Below, in pieces: positions 16,470-24,897 of a stretch of DNA of 29,320 nucleotides. A program made the position numbers and the translations under genes. Numbering within the stretch: position 1 is the stretch's first letter; each line of letters starts with the position of its first letter. Origin of the DNA: JAFGJU01 sp964570935. GTDB taxonomy: Bacteria > Eisenbacteria > RBG-16-71-46 > JAFGJU01. The stretch is from positions 1 to 29,320 of the forward strand of contig CAZMZP010000021.1 in NCBI GenBank assembly GCA_964570935.1, in the 5' to 3' direction. Below the pieces are notes generated by a model. The model searched no databases. It had not been told where the DNA came from and was given only the letters and a program-made list of their open reading frames with translations.

Positions 16470-16496
16470 GTGTCCGAGGCCCGGCGGTTCCGAAGC
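16449..16496. repeat. 16-bp direct repeat pair
   Basis: The unit CCGGCGGTTCCGAAGC occurs at 16449-16464 and again, identical, at 16481-16496, with 16 nt between the copies. It partly overlaps the nested hairpin. The 277-nt gap 16228-16504 otherwise holds only the DUF47-Pit leader and promoter. Confidence 0.6.
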
Positions 16497-16504
16497 GGAC
16501 TGGG

Positions 16505-17113
16505 CTAGAGTACTTTGATCTCTTCGACCCAGACCACCTCACAGGCGCCCTGGCCCGTGTCGTTCCGCGACAGAGAGCTCCTCCACTGCCATCCGCCCGG
16601 CGCCGTGACCTCCACGAGGTAACCGCGGCACTCGATCAGACTTCCCTTCCTCAGGCTCTTGAGTCGCTTTTTGATCTCGGGGGTCGAGGGAATCATGTGC
16701 ATGTTCGCGCTGTTCCGCTCCACCTGCAGCCTGGGAACGGAGAGATCCCGAAGGGACCACATGTAGCAGCGATCAAACTGAGATATGGACATGCCGCTCA
16801 ACACGCTCTCGTCCGACATGGGACCCCAGCCGAGGGCCAGGTCGACGGGGCAGAGCTTCGCGTCCCGGCCGAGCGAGTAGTTTTTTCGAGACAGCACGCG
16901 TGCCGTCAGCCGGAACTCGGCCAGCGGCTTGACGGTGAACTCACCGCAGCCGAAGCGCCGGGAGCCGTCGGCCGGCTGCTGCACCGGCGCGGACGGCGCG
17001 ATCTGGCCGGGACCGTGCGTGACGGGGCGATGAGCGCACCACACGCACGCTCCTATCACGAACGGCATTGCCAATATCAGGTACCAGAAGTTTATCCTCG
17101 GGCCGTCACCCAC
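16505..17113 (-). CDS. Conserved hypothetical membrane-anchored protein
   Basis: The protein is 202 residues from GTG 17113. I chose this start because AGGAGG lies 8 nt upstream; a longer GTG at 17158 has none. An N-terminal membrane segment (about residues 8-28, INFWYLILAMPFVIGACVW) is followed by a Pro/Gly linker and a soluble domain with FRLTARVLSRKNYSLGRDA, LCPVDLALGWGPMSD, the ISQFDR motif, SANMHMIP and the C-terminal GYLVEV...WRSSLSRNDTG stretch. I recall this pattern from conserved bacterial proteins of unknown function with a single anchor; no function is assigned. The periplasmic orientation is inferred. The neighbours do not suggest a pathway. Confidence 0.75.
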   Translation of the reverse strand: MGDGPRINFWYLILAMPFVIGACVWCAHRPVTHGPGQIAPSAPVQQPADGSRRFGCGEFTVKPLAEFRLTARVLSRKNYSLGRDAKLCPVDLALGWGPMSDESVLSGMSISQFDRCYMWSLRDLSVPRLQVERNSANMHMIPSTPEIKKRLKSLRKGSLIECRGYLVEVTAPGGWQWRSSLSRNDTGQGACEVVWVEEIKVL

Positions 17114-17194
17114 GCCTGCGTCCTCCTGTATTAATTCTCGGACGCAGGGGCCCGTCACATTACCGTTTCTTTGGCGATGGGGTAGGCAGTCGGG

Positions 17195-18121
17195 TCAAGG
17201 CGCAGTGCGGCCAGGCAGGGCCGGTCCCGCGCCCCGGATGTGGTATCGGTGTGTCAGGACTGCGCCCATCAGTATGATCGTCCAGCCGAAATAGATCACT
17301 AGCATGGCGAACGGAAGGCCGGCCAGCGAGCCGTAGAGCAGCGAGTATCGAGAGAACAGCAGCGATTGTACCCTGAGCATCAAGTAGAAGAAGCCAAACA
17401 GAAGAATAGTCGAGAAAGTGGCGCCAATGGCCGCGTGCCTCACGCGCACCTTTGAGTGGGGAATCAGGTAGAAGAGCACGCCTGTCCCAAGCCAGCTCAA
17501 TACCAGGCCGGAAGCCACGATCGCACGCAGCGGAAACCTCTCGTCAATCTCGTGCCCGGAAGAGGCGACCACGAAGAGATTCAGGTAAGTCCTCAGCTCG
17601 ACCAGTATCCACGCAATCAGCAAGGCGAAAAGCACCAGAAACAGAAGAAACGGCACATAGTCCCGCAGTTTCACAAGCCAGTTGCGGCCTCTTTCTATTT
17701 TCCAGATCCCGTTGATGGCGTGCTCAAGGTTGCTGACGGCCAGCAGGAAGGTTATGAGGAACGACACGCCACCCAGGATGCCCAGGCGGCCCATGGGCAC
17801 GGCCTGGGCGTGTCTGACTATGTCTTCGAACCCGTCCAGGGGAACACGGACCCCGAACGAGTCGCGGAGTTCGGGGAGCACCCTGGACAGGAGGGGCAAG
17901 TAGCCGAGCTGCGCCGCCACTGACGAAAGCACGATGAGGAACGGGACCACCGCGAGAAGCGTCGTGTACGTCAGCGCCGCCGCACGCGCGGGCACCTCAC
18001 CAACCCAGAGGCTGCGGAAGGAATGGTACAGCGACTTGAGCAGCGTCACCACGGAGCCGACAAAGGCACCGTGTTTGACACGACGCGCAACTGTGTGCTT
18101 CGGAATGTCCTTGCCGACCAT
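17195..18121 (-). CDS. YihY/virulence factor BrkB family membrane protein
   Basis: The 308-residue polytopic protein has about six hydrophobic segments. It shows the family features: an N-terminal ARAAALTYTTLLAVVPFLIV segment (residues 46-65), a central LLAVSNLEHAINGIWKIERG followed by RNWLVKLRDYVPFLL, IPHSKVRVRHAAIGA, and a C-terminal SLLYGSLAGLPFAMLVIYFG. Older databases call relatives ribonuclease BN, which is a misannotation; the real role, possibly transport or envelope function, is unknown. ATG 18121 is preceded by only a weak Shine-Dalgarno. A well-formed promoter lies at 18194-18222. It is monocistronic or weakly linked to the downstream hypothetical. Confidence 0.9.
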   Translation of the reverse strand: MVGKDIPKHTVARRVKHGAFVGSVVTLLKSLYHSFRSLWVGEVPARAAALTYTTLLAVVPFLIVLSSVAAQLGYLPLLSRVLPELRDSFGVRVPLDGFEDIVRHAQAVPMGRLGILGGVSFLITFLLAVSNLEHAINGIWKIERGRNWLVKLRDYVPFLLFLVLFALLIAWILVELRTYLNLFVVASSGHEIDERFPLRAIVASGLVLSWLGTGVLFYLIPHSKVRVRHAAIGATFSTILLFGFFYLMLRVQSLLFSRYSLLYGSLAGLPFAMLVIYFGWTIILMGAVLTHRYHIRGAGPALPGRTAP

Positions 18122-18193
18122 CAACGAATCGCCCGCATTTAGGCGGCGCGCCCTCTCAAGTGCGGAGTGCGAGACGGAAGACCGTGCGACGGC

Positions 18194-18222
18194 ATTGTAC
18201 AGCGATAGCGCGGCAGGTTCAA
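18194..18222 (-). promoter_or_regulatory. sigma70-type promoter of the YihY/BrkB gene
   Basis: On the minus strand TTGAAC (18222-18217), 17 nt, TACAAT (18199-18194). The -10 box is 5/6. The leader to ATG 18121 is about 66 nt. Confidence 0.55.
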
Positions 18223-18238
18223 GCCGGGCAGGATACTA

Positions 18239-18266
18239 TTGACAGCCCGCCGGCGTCGGATGTAAC
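18239..18266 (+). promoter_or_regulatory. possible sigma70-type promoter of rpiB
   Basis: A perfect -35 box TTGACA (18239-18244) is followed after 16 nt by TGTAAC (18261-18266, 4/6). The leader to ATG 18340 would be about 67 nt. It lies back to back with the BrkB promoter. Confidence 0.4.
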
Positions 18267-18339
18267 TGATAGTGCCGCGCGGGCGGGTTCCCGTCGTTGG
18301 GTGCCTGCGGGCAACGGCGGAGGAAACGGAGGGTTTTCG

Positions 18340-18774
18340 ATGCGAATAGCAATAGGCTCGGATCACGCAGGGTACGCGTACAAGGAAATGATCCGGCTGG
18401 CGCTCGCAGAACAAGGCCACGTGGTGCGGGACTTCGGGACGACGTCGGAGGAGCCGGTTGACTACCCAGTGTTCGTGCGGCCGGTCGCGGAGAGCGTCGC
18501 GAGCGGCGACTGCGAACGGGGCATCGTGCTCGGTGGTTCTGGGAACGGGGAGGCGATGGTGGCGAACCGAGTGCGCGGCGTCAGATGCGCGCTGTGCTGG
18601 AACCAGGAATCCGCGCGCCTGGCCAGAGCACACAACGACTCCAACATGCTGTCACTGGGCCAGCGTCTCATCGGTGCGGACCAGGTGCTGGAAATCGTCC
18701 AGGTGTGGCTGGACACGCCGTTCGACGGCGGCAGGCATGCGCGGCGGATAGCGCAGATCGACGCGGAGCAGTGA
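18340..18774 (+). CDS. rpiB: Ribose-5-phosphate isomerase B
   Basis: The 144-residue protein has the RpiB/LacAB fold signatures: IAIGSDHAGYAYKEMI at the start, the phosphate-binding GGSGNGEAMVANRVRGVRCA (66-85), RAHNDSNML (96-104, H98). It interconverts ribose-5-phosphate and ribulose-5-phosphate in the non-oxidative pentose phosphate pathway. The catalytic Cys of the E. coli enzyme is replaced by Gly65, and Glu71 sits in GNGE, the arrangement of mycobacterial RpiB, where a Glu acts as base. GGAGG lies 7 nt before ATG 18340; the open frame continues upstream to 18160 but crosses promoter sequence. The transketolase pair at 25420-27203 belongs to the same pathway but is not adjacent. Confidence 0.93.
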   Translation: MRIAIGSDHAGYAYKEMIRLALAEQGHVVRDFGTTSEEPVDYPVFVRPVAESVASGDCERGIVLGGSGNGEAMVANRVRGVRCALCWNQESARLARAHNDSNMLSLGQRLIGADQVLEIVQVWLDTPFDGGRHARRIAQIDAEQ

Positions 18775-18817
18775 CACCGCGCGGGCGGCAGCGGTCGGCA
18801 GTGCGTTCCACGGCCCG

Positions 18818-18852
18818 GTCGCGGGCGACCGCGCCGGCAATAGGCCCGGCCG
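18818..18852. repeat. 35-bp intergenic repeat, copy 1
   Basis: This sequence recurs at 25369-25403 with one mismatch (34/35). It contains a GGTCGC/GCGACC hairpin (18817-18830) and a perfect GCGCCGGC/GCCGGCGC stem (18831-18838 with 18849-18856) around loop AATAGGCCCG. It lies between the convergent ends of rpiB and the TolC-family gene. Confidence 0.75.
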
Positions 18853-18900
18853 GCGCCGGGCGAGACCCCACAGAACCGGCACCGGCTCACGGCACGCCGC

Positions 18901-18916
18901 GGTGCGGTGCCGCACC
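18901..18916. terminator. short GC-rich hairpin between convergent rpiB and TolC-family genes
   Basis: GGTGCGG pairs perfectly with CCGCACC over a 2-nt centre. There is no U-rich tail, so a terminator role is only suggested by its position between convergent genes. Confidence 0.35.
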
Positions 18917-18940
18917 AAGAGGCGACTGCGGCGAGGCGTT

Positions 18941-20167
18941 TCAACTATCGGCCGAGCACAACAACACGCCGAGGTCCGTGTTCCATTCCCAGAGCCTCCT
19001 GACAGCCTCCAGGTATTCGCGTTCGACGCTCTTCGCCTCCACGAATCCCGCGATTATGTCGCCCGCGTCCAGCTCCCCGGCGTCGAACGCCACCGTCAGG
19101 GCAGAATAGGTGCGCCGCGCCGAAGGGAGAACCGCGGCCTCGTAGTATTGCACTTCCTTCCTCGAAAGTTCGTGGCCCCGTGTCACCTCATCCCAGCGCA
19201 CGTTCCAGGAACGAAGGTCATACTCAACCCGAGAGGACTCGACCTCAAACTCGCCGCTCGCTCTGGTGACGGAGCCCCCCGCCCCGAAAGCGGACCAGAA
19301 AGGAAACGAGAGCGCGACAGACCCACCCCAATAGCGCCGCGCGAGGTCATCTTTTTGGCGAAAGATGCCGATCTCAATGTCCGGAAGCCACGAGAGCTTC
19401 GCGGCGGTCTCTTGCGCCCGGAGCGATTGCAGAGTCCGCTCGACCTGCCGGAGGAAGGCACTTCCATCGGGCGGGCCGGACCCGACAGGAGCGAGCGCCT
19501 CGGGCATCACAGGCTCCACTACCGAAACCACGGGAAGGTCCACGATGCGACAGAGTTTCTCCGCCGAAACCTCCATCTCCAGCCTTGCCCGGTCACGTTC
19601 GAGAGAAATTCGGGCAGCTTGGGAGTACAGTCGGCCCGTCTCGATGACGGTTGCTTCTCCGGCGGAGAATCTCCTCTCGGCGACGTCCGCCAATCGGCTG
19701 GCCGCGGCTGAGAGGGACTCGGAGACGGCAAACAGGCGCTGATCGAGCCAGAAGTCCACGTATGCCGTTGTAATCTCGGCTCTCGCCTTGCTCTCTGCCA
19801 ACTTGTAGGCTGCTCGGGCGCGACTCACGTCATGGCGTCCGGCCTTCGCCCTGTAGTACGTCACCAGCGGAAACTCCATGCTCTGGGTTATCCCCAGTGT
19901 CTGAAGACTGTACTCCGAAAGCTTCGAATGCTCCGGGATCTCTTCGTTCTGGAACTGAACGACCGGGTCCGGCGGGAGAACGTTCTGCGTGAAGGAGCCC
20001 CCCGCGATCTTCAGCTCCCCCGCAGCGGACAGCAGCAGCGGGTGCCCGTGGAGGCCGCGCTCCACCGCCTCCTCAAGTGTGAGCACGTCGGCCTGGGCGG
20101 GCCGGACGAAAAGACACGACACAAGCGATAGGATCACAACTGAATTGATGCATGCGCGGGAGTTCAC
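18941..20167 (-). CDS. TolC/CzcC-family outer-membrane efflux channel
   Basis: The 408-residue precursor begins with GTG 20167, directly after the RND gene's TAA, with GGAGG 5 nt upstream inside that gene. A signal peptide (about 1-26, RPAQA) leads to TLEEAVERGLHGHPLL, the usual start of TolC-type proteins, then two internally similar helical hairpins (LAESKARAEITTAYVDFWLD; AETAAKLSWLPDIEIG) and strand segments. Its length and operon context fit a CzcC-type channel that connects the RND pump and adaptor to the outside. It is the last gene of the metal-efflux operon and runs convergent to rpiB. Confidence 0.9.
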   Translation of the reverse strand: MNSRACINSVVILSLVSCLFVRPAQADVLTLEEAVERGLHGHPLLLSAAGELKIAGGSFTQNVLPPDPVVQFQNEEIPEHSKLSEYSLQTLGITQSMEFPLVTYYRAKAGRHDVSRARAAYKLAESKARAEITTAYVDFWLDQRLFAVSESLSAAASRLADVAERRFSAGEATVIETGRLYSQAARISLERDRARLEMEVSAEKLCRIVDLPVVSVVEPVMPEALAPVGSGPPDGSAFLRQVERTLQSLRAQETAAKLSWLPDIEIGIFRQKDDLARRYWGGSVALSFPFWSAFGAGGSVTRASGEFEVESSRVEYDLRSWNVRWDEVTRGHELSRKEVQYYEAAVLPSARRTYSALTVAFDAGELDAGDIIAGFVEAKSVEREYLEAVRRLWEWNTDLGVLLCSADS

Positions 20168-23100
20168 TTAGACCTCCGTGGCACTTTTCTTGCCAAAGAC
20201 CAGGTAGAGAGACGGCAGTACGATGAGCGTCAGAAGCGTGGACGACAGAATTCCCCCGATTACGACGGTGGCCAGCGGACGCTGCACCTCTGCCCCGACC
20301 TCGTGCGACACGGCCATCGGGACAAAACCGAATGCGGCCACAAGAGCGGTCATCAGTACGGGGCGGAGGCGGGTCTGAACGCTTTCTTCTATGGCCTCCT
20401 TCAGCGGGCGACCCTCCGCCCTCATGCGTTTCACGGTAGACACCAGGACAAGTCCGTTCAGGACCGCTATGCCGGACAGGGCGATAAAGCCGACGGCGGC
20501 GGAGATTGAAAACGGCATGCCCCTGATCGCCAGGGCCGCCACTCCACCCAGGACCGCCAACGGCACCCCCGTGAAGATGAGCAGGGCGTCCCGCACCGAC
20601 CTGTACGTCCAGTAGAGCAGGCCCAGGATCAGGACAAGTGCAAGCGGAACGACGAGGGCGAGCCGGCGCTGAGCGCGTTCTAGATTCTCGAACTGACCTC
20701 CGTAGCGCACGAAGTATCCCGGTTCGAGCTTGATGTCAGTGCGGATTCGTTTCCTGATTTCGTCCACAAACGACCCCACGTCCCGACCCCTGACGTTGGT
20801 GAGGACGACTACTCTGCGCTTGCCCCACTCCCTCGTTATCGAGGCCACACCCTCAGACAGTCTCGGGGCCGTTACACGGTCGATGGTCACAAGCGCCCCG
20901 TTCTCCGCACGGAGCGGAATCCTGGCAAAGTCCTCCGGAGCGTTCCCGTACGGCGGAGCCAGACGGACCGCAAGGTCAAACCTCCGTTGTCCGTCGTAGA
21001 CGTCTCCCACGGTGATCCCTCCGAGGCTCTCTATCGTCGTGAGCGCCTCTCGCGGCGAGATCCCGTACCGGGAGAGCTCGAATCTGTCCAGCGAGACCTC
21101 GAGTTCGGGCTGACCCGTGAGCTGCTCCACGGAGACGTCCGCGCTTCCGGGTACCGTCTGGACGAGCGCCGCAATCGCCTCGGCCCTTTCCTGCAGCACG
21201 TCAAGGTCGTCGCCGAAGACCTTGATTCCGACGTCACTCCTTATTCCCGCTATCATCTCGTTGACGCGCATTTCAATCGGTTGAGTGAAGATCCGGTTCA
21301 TGCCAGGGATGTCCGACAGCTCGTTGTCAATCGCGGTCGCGAGTTCCTGCTGGTTCTGGGCCTTCTTCCATCTGTCGCGAGGCGTGAGTGTGATGAAGAT
21401 GTCTGACAACTCCAGCCCCATCGGGTCAGTGGCGAGCTCGGCAGTGCCGGTACGTGTCCAGATCTCATCAATCTCATCCGGAAACGCGTCCAGCAGGATC
21501 TTCTCGATCCGCGTGCTTATGTCCACCCCTTGCTCGAGCGAAGCTCCGGCCAGCCGTACGCAGTTCACGGCTATGGTCCCCTCACTCAGCCTCGGCACGA
21601 ACTCTGAACCGAGCGAGGTGAAAACGAGCAGCCCCGCGGCCACGAGCACGAATGATCCGGCGATTACCAGCCTGGCATGCCTCAGGGCGCCGGAGAGGAC
21701 CGGCCGGTACACTCTCTTGAGCCAGGCAAGCGGGCGAGGCTCCCTCCGCCGGCCGTCGGCTTTGAGAAACGTGGCAATGAGAGCGGGTATGACGGTGAAC
21801 GAGAGCAGGAGCGAACCAGTCAGCACGAGCGCAACCGTGAGGGCCATGGGACGGAAGAGCTTTCCCTCTATCCCCTGAAGCGCCAGAATGGGCAGATACA
21901 CGATTATGATGATGAGCTCGCCAAACAGAGTCGGCTTTCGCACCTCCAGTATCGCCTCGCGAATGACCTCCATCCTGCTCTTGGTCTGGCCGGGTTCTCC
22001 GAGCCTTCTGACTGAGTTCTCGACCTGGATCACAGCGTTGTCCACGGCCAGGCCAAAGTCGATTGCCCCCAGACTCATCAGACTCCCGATGACTCCGACT
22101 CGCGACATGACGTCGAAGGCAAATAGCATGGAAAGCGGTATGGCTGATGCAACGATCAGACTGGCCCTGATGCTGCCCAGGAAGATCATGAGGATCGCAA
22201 CCACCAGGACGGCTCCGAACAGCAGGTTGTGCTCGACCGTGCGAAGGACTTTGTTCACGAGCTCCGTCCGTTTGTAGACTGCTTTGGCTTCGATTCCGTC
22301 GGGCAATGAACTCTTGAGTTCGTCCAGACGCTTGCTCAGTCGCTCAGTGACGTCCTTCGGGTTTTGGCCGGTCAGCATGAACCCGAGGCCGAGCACGGCC
22401 TCGCCCCTGCCGTTGTACGTGGTGGCGCCGCGCCTGATTTCGTGACCGATGACAACGTCTCCGACGTCGCGGATTCTTATCGGAGTCCCGCTCCTCGTGT
22501 CGACCACAAGCCCTTCGATTTCGTCACGGCTGACCACGGTGCCGATTCCCCGCACGAGAGTCTGCTCTCCGGCGCGCACCATCTCGCCCCCCGGCACGTT
22601 GCCCACGCTTTCGCGCAGAGCCTGGACTATTCGCTCAAGTGACAGATTCAGATGCGCGAGCTTGTTCGGGTCCACGACAACGTGGTACTGCTTGACAAAG
22701 CCTCCCCAACTGTTGATCTCCGCCACACCCGGCACAGAGTGGAGCTGCGGCTTTATTATCCAGTCCTGTGCCGTTCTGACGTCGGAGGGATCCGCTGTCT
22801 TGCCGACCACAATGTAGTGAAAAACCTCCCCGAGCCCGGTGGACACAGGGCCCAGCTGGGGAGGTTCGATGCCCTCCGGAAGCGAAATCCCCAGGAGACG
22901 CTCGGAAGTCTGCTGCCTGGCCAGGTACAGATCGGTGCCGTCCTCGAAGATCAGGGTGACCTGACTGATGCCGTATTTCGAGAGGGACCGCACTTCGAGG
23001 AGCCCCGACAGGCCGGAAAGCACCTGTTCGGTGGGGAACGTAATCTGCTTCTCGACTTCCTCCGGGGCCCATCCCGGCGCCGAGACATTGATCTGAACGA

Positions 23101-23233
23101 GCACGGGCGTGGTATCCGGAAAAGCGTCGAACGGCAGATGGAGAAAAGCCCAGAACCCCAGGGCAGCCATGAGGCCGCCCAAGACCAGGACGAGATAGCG
23201 TTGATTGAGTGAGAATTCTATGATGGACTTCAC
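20168..23233 (-). CDS. czcA: Heavy-metal efflux RND pump, CzcA type
   Basis: The 1021-residue protein has RND topology: TM1 at about 11-30, a large periplasmic loop, a TM cluster at about 335-480, a second loop and a final TM cluster. The proton-relay segment reads IDFGLAVDNAVIQVEN (391-406) with D392, D398 and E405, matching the DFG..VD......E pattern of CzcA-type pumps (D402, D408 and E415 in Cupriavidus CzcA). CusA-type copper/silver pumps lack the first Asp. Zn, Co, Cd or Ni export is therefore inferred. Other marks are FPDTTPVLVQI, GVAEINSWGG and GIRSDVGIKVFG. GTG 23233 has GGAGG 5 nt upstream. The adaptor gene ends 18 nt before it. Confidence 0.95.
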   Translation of the reverse strand: MKSIIEFSLNQRYLVLVLGGLMAALGFWAFLHLPFDAFPDTTPVLVQINVSAPGWAPEEVEKQITFPTEQVLSGLSGLLEVRSLSKYGISQVTLIFEDGTDLYLARQQTSERLLGISLPEGIEPPQLGPVSTGLGEVFHYIVVGKTADPSDVRTAQDWIIKPQLHSVPGVAEINSWGGFVKQYHVVVDPNKLAHLNLSLERIVQALRESVGNVPGGEMVRAGEQTLVRGIGTVVSRDEIEGLVVDTRSGTPIRIRDVGDVVIGHEIRRGATTYNGRGEAVLGLGFMLTGQNPKDVTERLSKRLDELKSSLPDGIEAKAVYKRTELVNKVLRTVEHNLLFGAVLVVAILMIFLGSIRASLIVASAIPLSMLFAFDVMSRVGVIGSLMSLGAIDFGLAVDNAVIQVENSVRRLGEPGQTKSRMEVIREAILEVRKPTLFGELIIIIVYLPILALQGIEGKLFRPMALTVALVLTGSLLLSFTVIPALIATFLKADGRRREPRPLAWLKRVYRPVLSGALRHARLVIAGSFVLVAAGLLVFTSLGSEFVPRLSEGTIAVNCVRLAGASLEQGVDISTRIEKILLDAFPDEIDEIWTRTGTAELATDPMGLELSDIFITLTPRDRWKKAQNQQELATAIDNELSDIPGMNRIFTQPIEMRVNEMIAGIRSDVGIKVFGDDLDVLQERAEAIAALVQTVPGSADVSVEQLTGQPELEVSLDRFELSRYGISPREALTTIESLGGITVGDVYDGQRRFDLAVRLAPPYGNAPEDFARIPLRAENGALVTIDRVTAPRLSEGVASITREWGKRRVVVLTNVRGRDVGSFVDEIRKRIRTDIKLEPGYFVRYGGQFENLERAQRRLALVVPLALVLILGLLYWTYRSVRDALLIFTGVPLAVLGGVAALAIRGMPFSISAAVGFIALSGIAVLNGLVLVSTVKRMRAEGRPLKEAIEESVQTRLRPVLMTALVAAFGFVPMAVSHEVGAEVQRPLATVVIGGILSSTLLTLIVLPSLYLVFGKKSATEV

Positions 23234-23251
23234 GAAAGCCTCCTCTGTCTG

Positions 23252-24787
23252 CTATGCCTCGGGTTCCAGGCCGCAGCACCCGGTTCCGAGGTTTCCTTTC
23301 CTGAGTTCAGTCTTTAGAAGATGGCTTCCGCGAACGACTACCTGTTCGCCGCCGTTGAGACCAGAAGCTACTCTGTAGTACCCGTCGTCCGCCGTGTCGA
23401 TCGTGACCTTTCTGGGGCGGAACCGCTCGGGAGATTCCTGCACGAAGACTACGTTACAGCAGCCTTCCCATTGGACCGCGTCCTTGGGAACGAGCACGGC
23501 GGACGCCATCTTGCCGGTGTGAATCATTGCCCGTCCATACTGTCCGGGGCGGAGCGATCTAGGGTCAGAAATCACTTTGGCTCTGACTGTGGCCGTCCTC
23601 GTAACGGGGTCCAGGAATCGGGACACCCAAACGACCTCTCCAATACTTCGCTCAGCGCCGCCACCACCAGAGATGAACTCAAGCCTGGCGCCCTCCTCCA
23701 CCCGGAGGGCCTCGTTGGCCGAGACCGATGCCTCGACCCAGATATGATCAGGACGAGAAATCGTGGCAAGACTCACTCCGGGGTGTACAAGCTCGCCAAG
23801 GGACACCCGCGACTGCACCAGCGTCCCGCCGGCCGGGGCCCGCAGCTCGAACTGGGCGCCGATCTTGCCCTCTTCCAGTATCCTGGCCAGGTCGTCCCGA
23901 GTGAGACCGGCCGCCAGCAGGAGCCCCTCCGCCTGGGTGAGCTCGGCTTTCGCGATCTCCCACCGAGATTTGGCCTCCTCGTAGTCCCCCTGGCTAACGA
24001 TGTTGTGTTCGGAGAGGCCGGCTTTTCGACGGTACGCAAGCTCCCTGGCTGTGGCCTCGGAATTTGCTCCGACGAGATCGGCTTCGAGCCTTGCCACATC
24101 CGGAGAGGTCAGTGTGGCAATCGTGTCGCCTTTCCGGATTACCTCACCCTGGCGAGCTGACCACCTCACGACAGAAGCAGGAACAGTCGTCGAAACGCTG
24201 ACGGTCTGAGTCTGATCGAAGACGGCCTCAGCCGGGGCCTCTATGGATGGCGCAATCGGCACCCTGGCTGCAGTTTCGATTGTCAAGCCAGCCCTCTCCA
24301 GGGTCTTGGCGGACGCGAAGGTGATTACCGCGTCGTTCGTGGCGCAGTCCACGGCGTTGGCGCGGAAGAACACTGAGGCCTGCGCTGAGGCCTCCGGGTT
24401 CTCGCTACCGTGCTGCCGTGATGCGCCCTCCTGTGGGAATGAGACACTGGGATCGCAGACCCTGCAGTGGGACTCGGGCAATCCGTGTTCGGCACACCAA
24501 TCAGCCGACTCCTTGAAACGCTCCACAAGTTCGGGGTGGCATTCAGTGCACTCCAATTCGGGAACTCGGTGTTCGGCGCACATCTCCCCCGACGCACCCC
24601 CGTCGGGCTGAGCGGCGTGGTCATGGCCGGCGTGAGAGGCGGTGTCGCTGTGTGACTCAGTCGAAGTGATAGTCTTCGGCCCGGCCTTGCGACCGTTCTT
24701 CGCCGTGGACAACCTTGACCCCAAGAGGCCCAGGACGGCCGGAATCATCAAGACGAGCAGCAATATTCCAAGATGTTTCTTTGTCAT
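23252..24787 (-). CDS. RND periplasmic adaptor (CzcB/HlyD family) with tandem Cys/His metal-binding modules
   Basis: The protein is 511 residues from ATG 24787 (AAGGAG 4-5 nt upstream; longer frame to 24943 rejected). A membrane anchor or signal lies at about 6-24. Residues 44-59 are His-rich (SHSDTASHAGHDH). Two repeats follow: C70-x9-C80-x2-C83 and C98-x9-C108-x2-C111, both containing CAEH.(V/L)PE. The adaptor body has a barrel-sandwich/lipoyl part (VPASVVRWSARQGEVIRKGD), an alpha-hairpin, the second lipoyl half (LRAPAGGTLVQSRVSLGELV), a beta-barrel and the membrane-proximal part with WEGCCNVVFV. The C-terminus has another CC pair (GTGCCG). It links pump and channel, and the N-terminal modules probably bind the metal. 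Confidence 0.93.
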   Translation of the reverse strand: MTKKHLGILLLVLMIPAVLGLLGSRLSTAKNGRKAGPKTITSTESHSDTASHAGHDHAAQPDGGASGEMCAEHRVPELECTECHPELVERFKESADWCAEHGLPESHCRVCDPSVSFPQEGASRQHGSENPEASAQASVFFRANAVDCATNDAVITFASAKTLERAGLTIETAARVPIAPSIEAPAEAVFDQTQTVSVSTTVPASVVRWSARQGEVIRKGDTIATLTSPDVARLEADLVGANSEATARELAYRRKAGLSEHNIVSQGDYEEAKSRWEIAKAELTQAEGLLLAAGLTRDDLARILEEGKIGAQFELRAPAGGTLVQSRVSLGELVHPGVSLATISRPDHIWVEASVSANEALRVEEGARLEFISGGGGAERSIGEVVWVSRFLDPVTRTATVRAKVISDPRSLRPGQYGRAMIHTGKMASAVLVPKDAVQWEGCCNVVFVQESPERFRPRKVTIDTADDGYYRVASGLNGGEQVVVRGSHLLKTELRKGNLGTGCCGLEPEA

Positions 24788-24897
24788 GACGCTCCTTCGG
24801 ACCTGAGAAGCGCATACCAGGGCAGGCGCTTTGCCAGGCCGCATGAATGCAAGTACTGGGTGATAGAAATGTACGAAGTAGGGTCTGTGAATACGGG

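Noticed and set aside
17195..18121. Ribonuclease BN as the name of the BrkB-family protein
   Set aside because: That name is an old misannotation; true RNase BN is a metallo-beta-lactamase protein, and this is a polytopic membrane protein.
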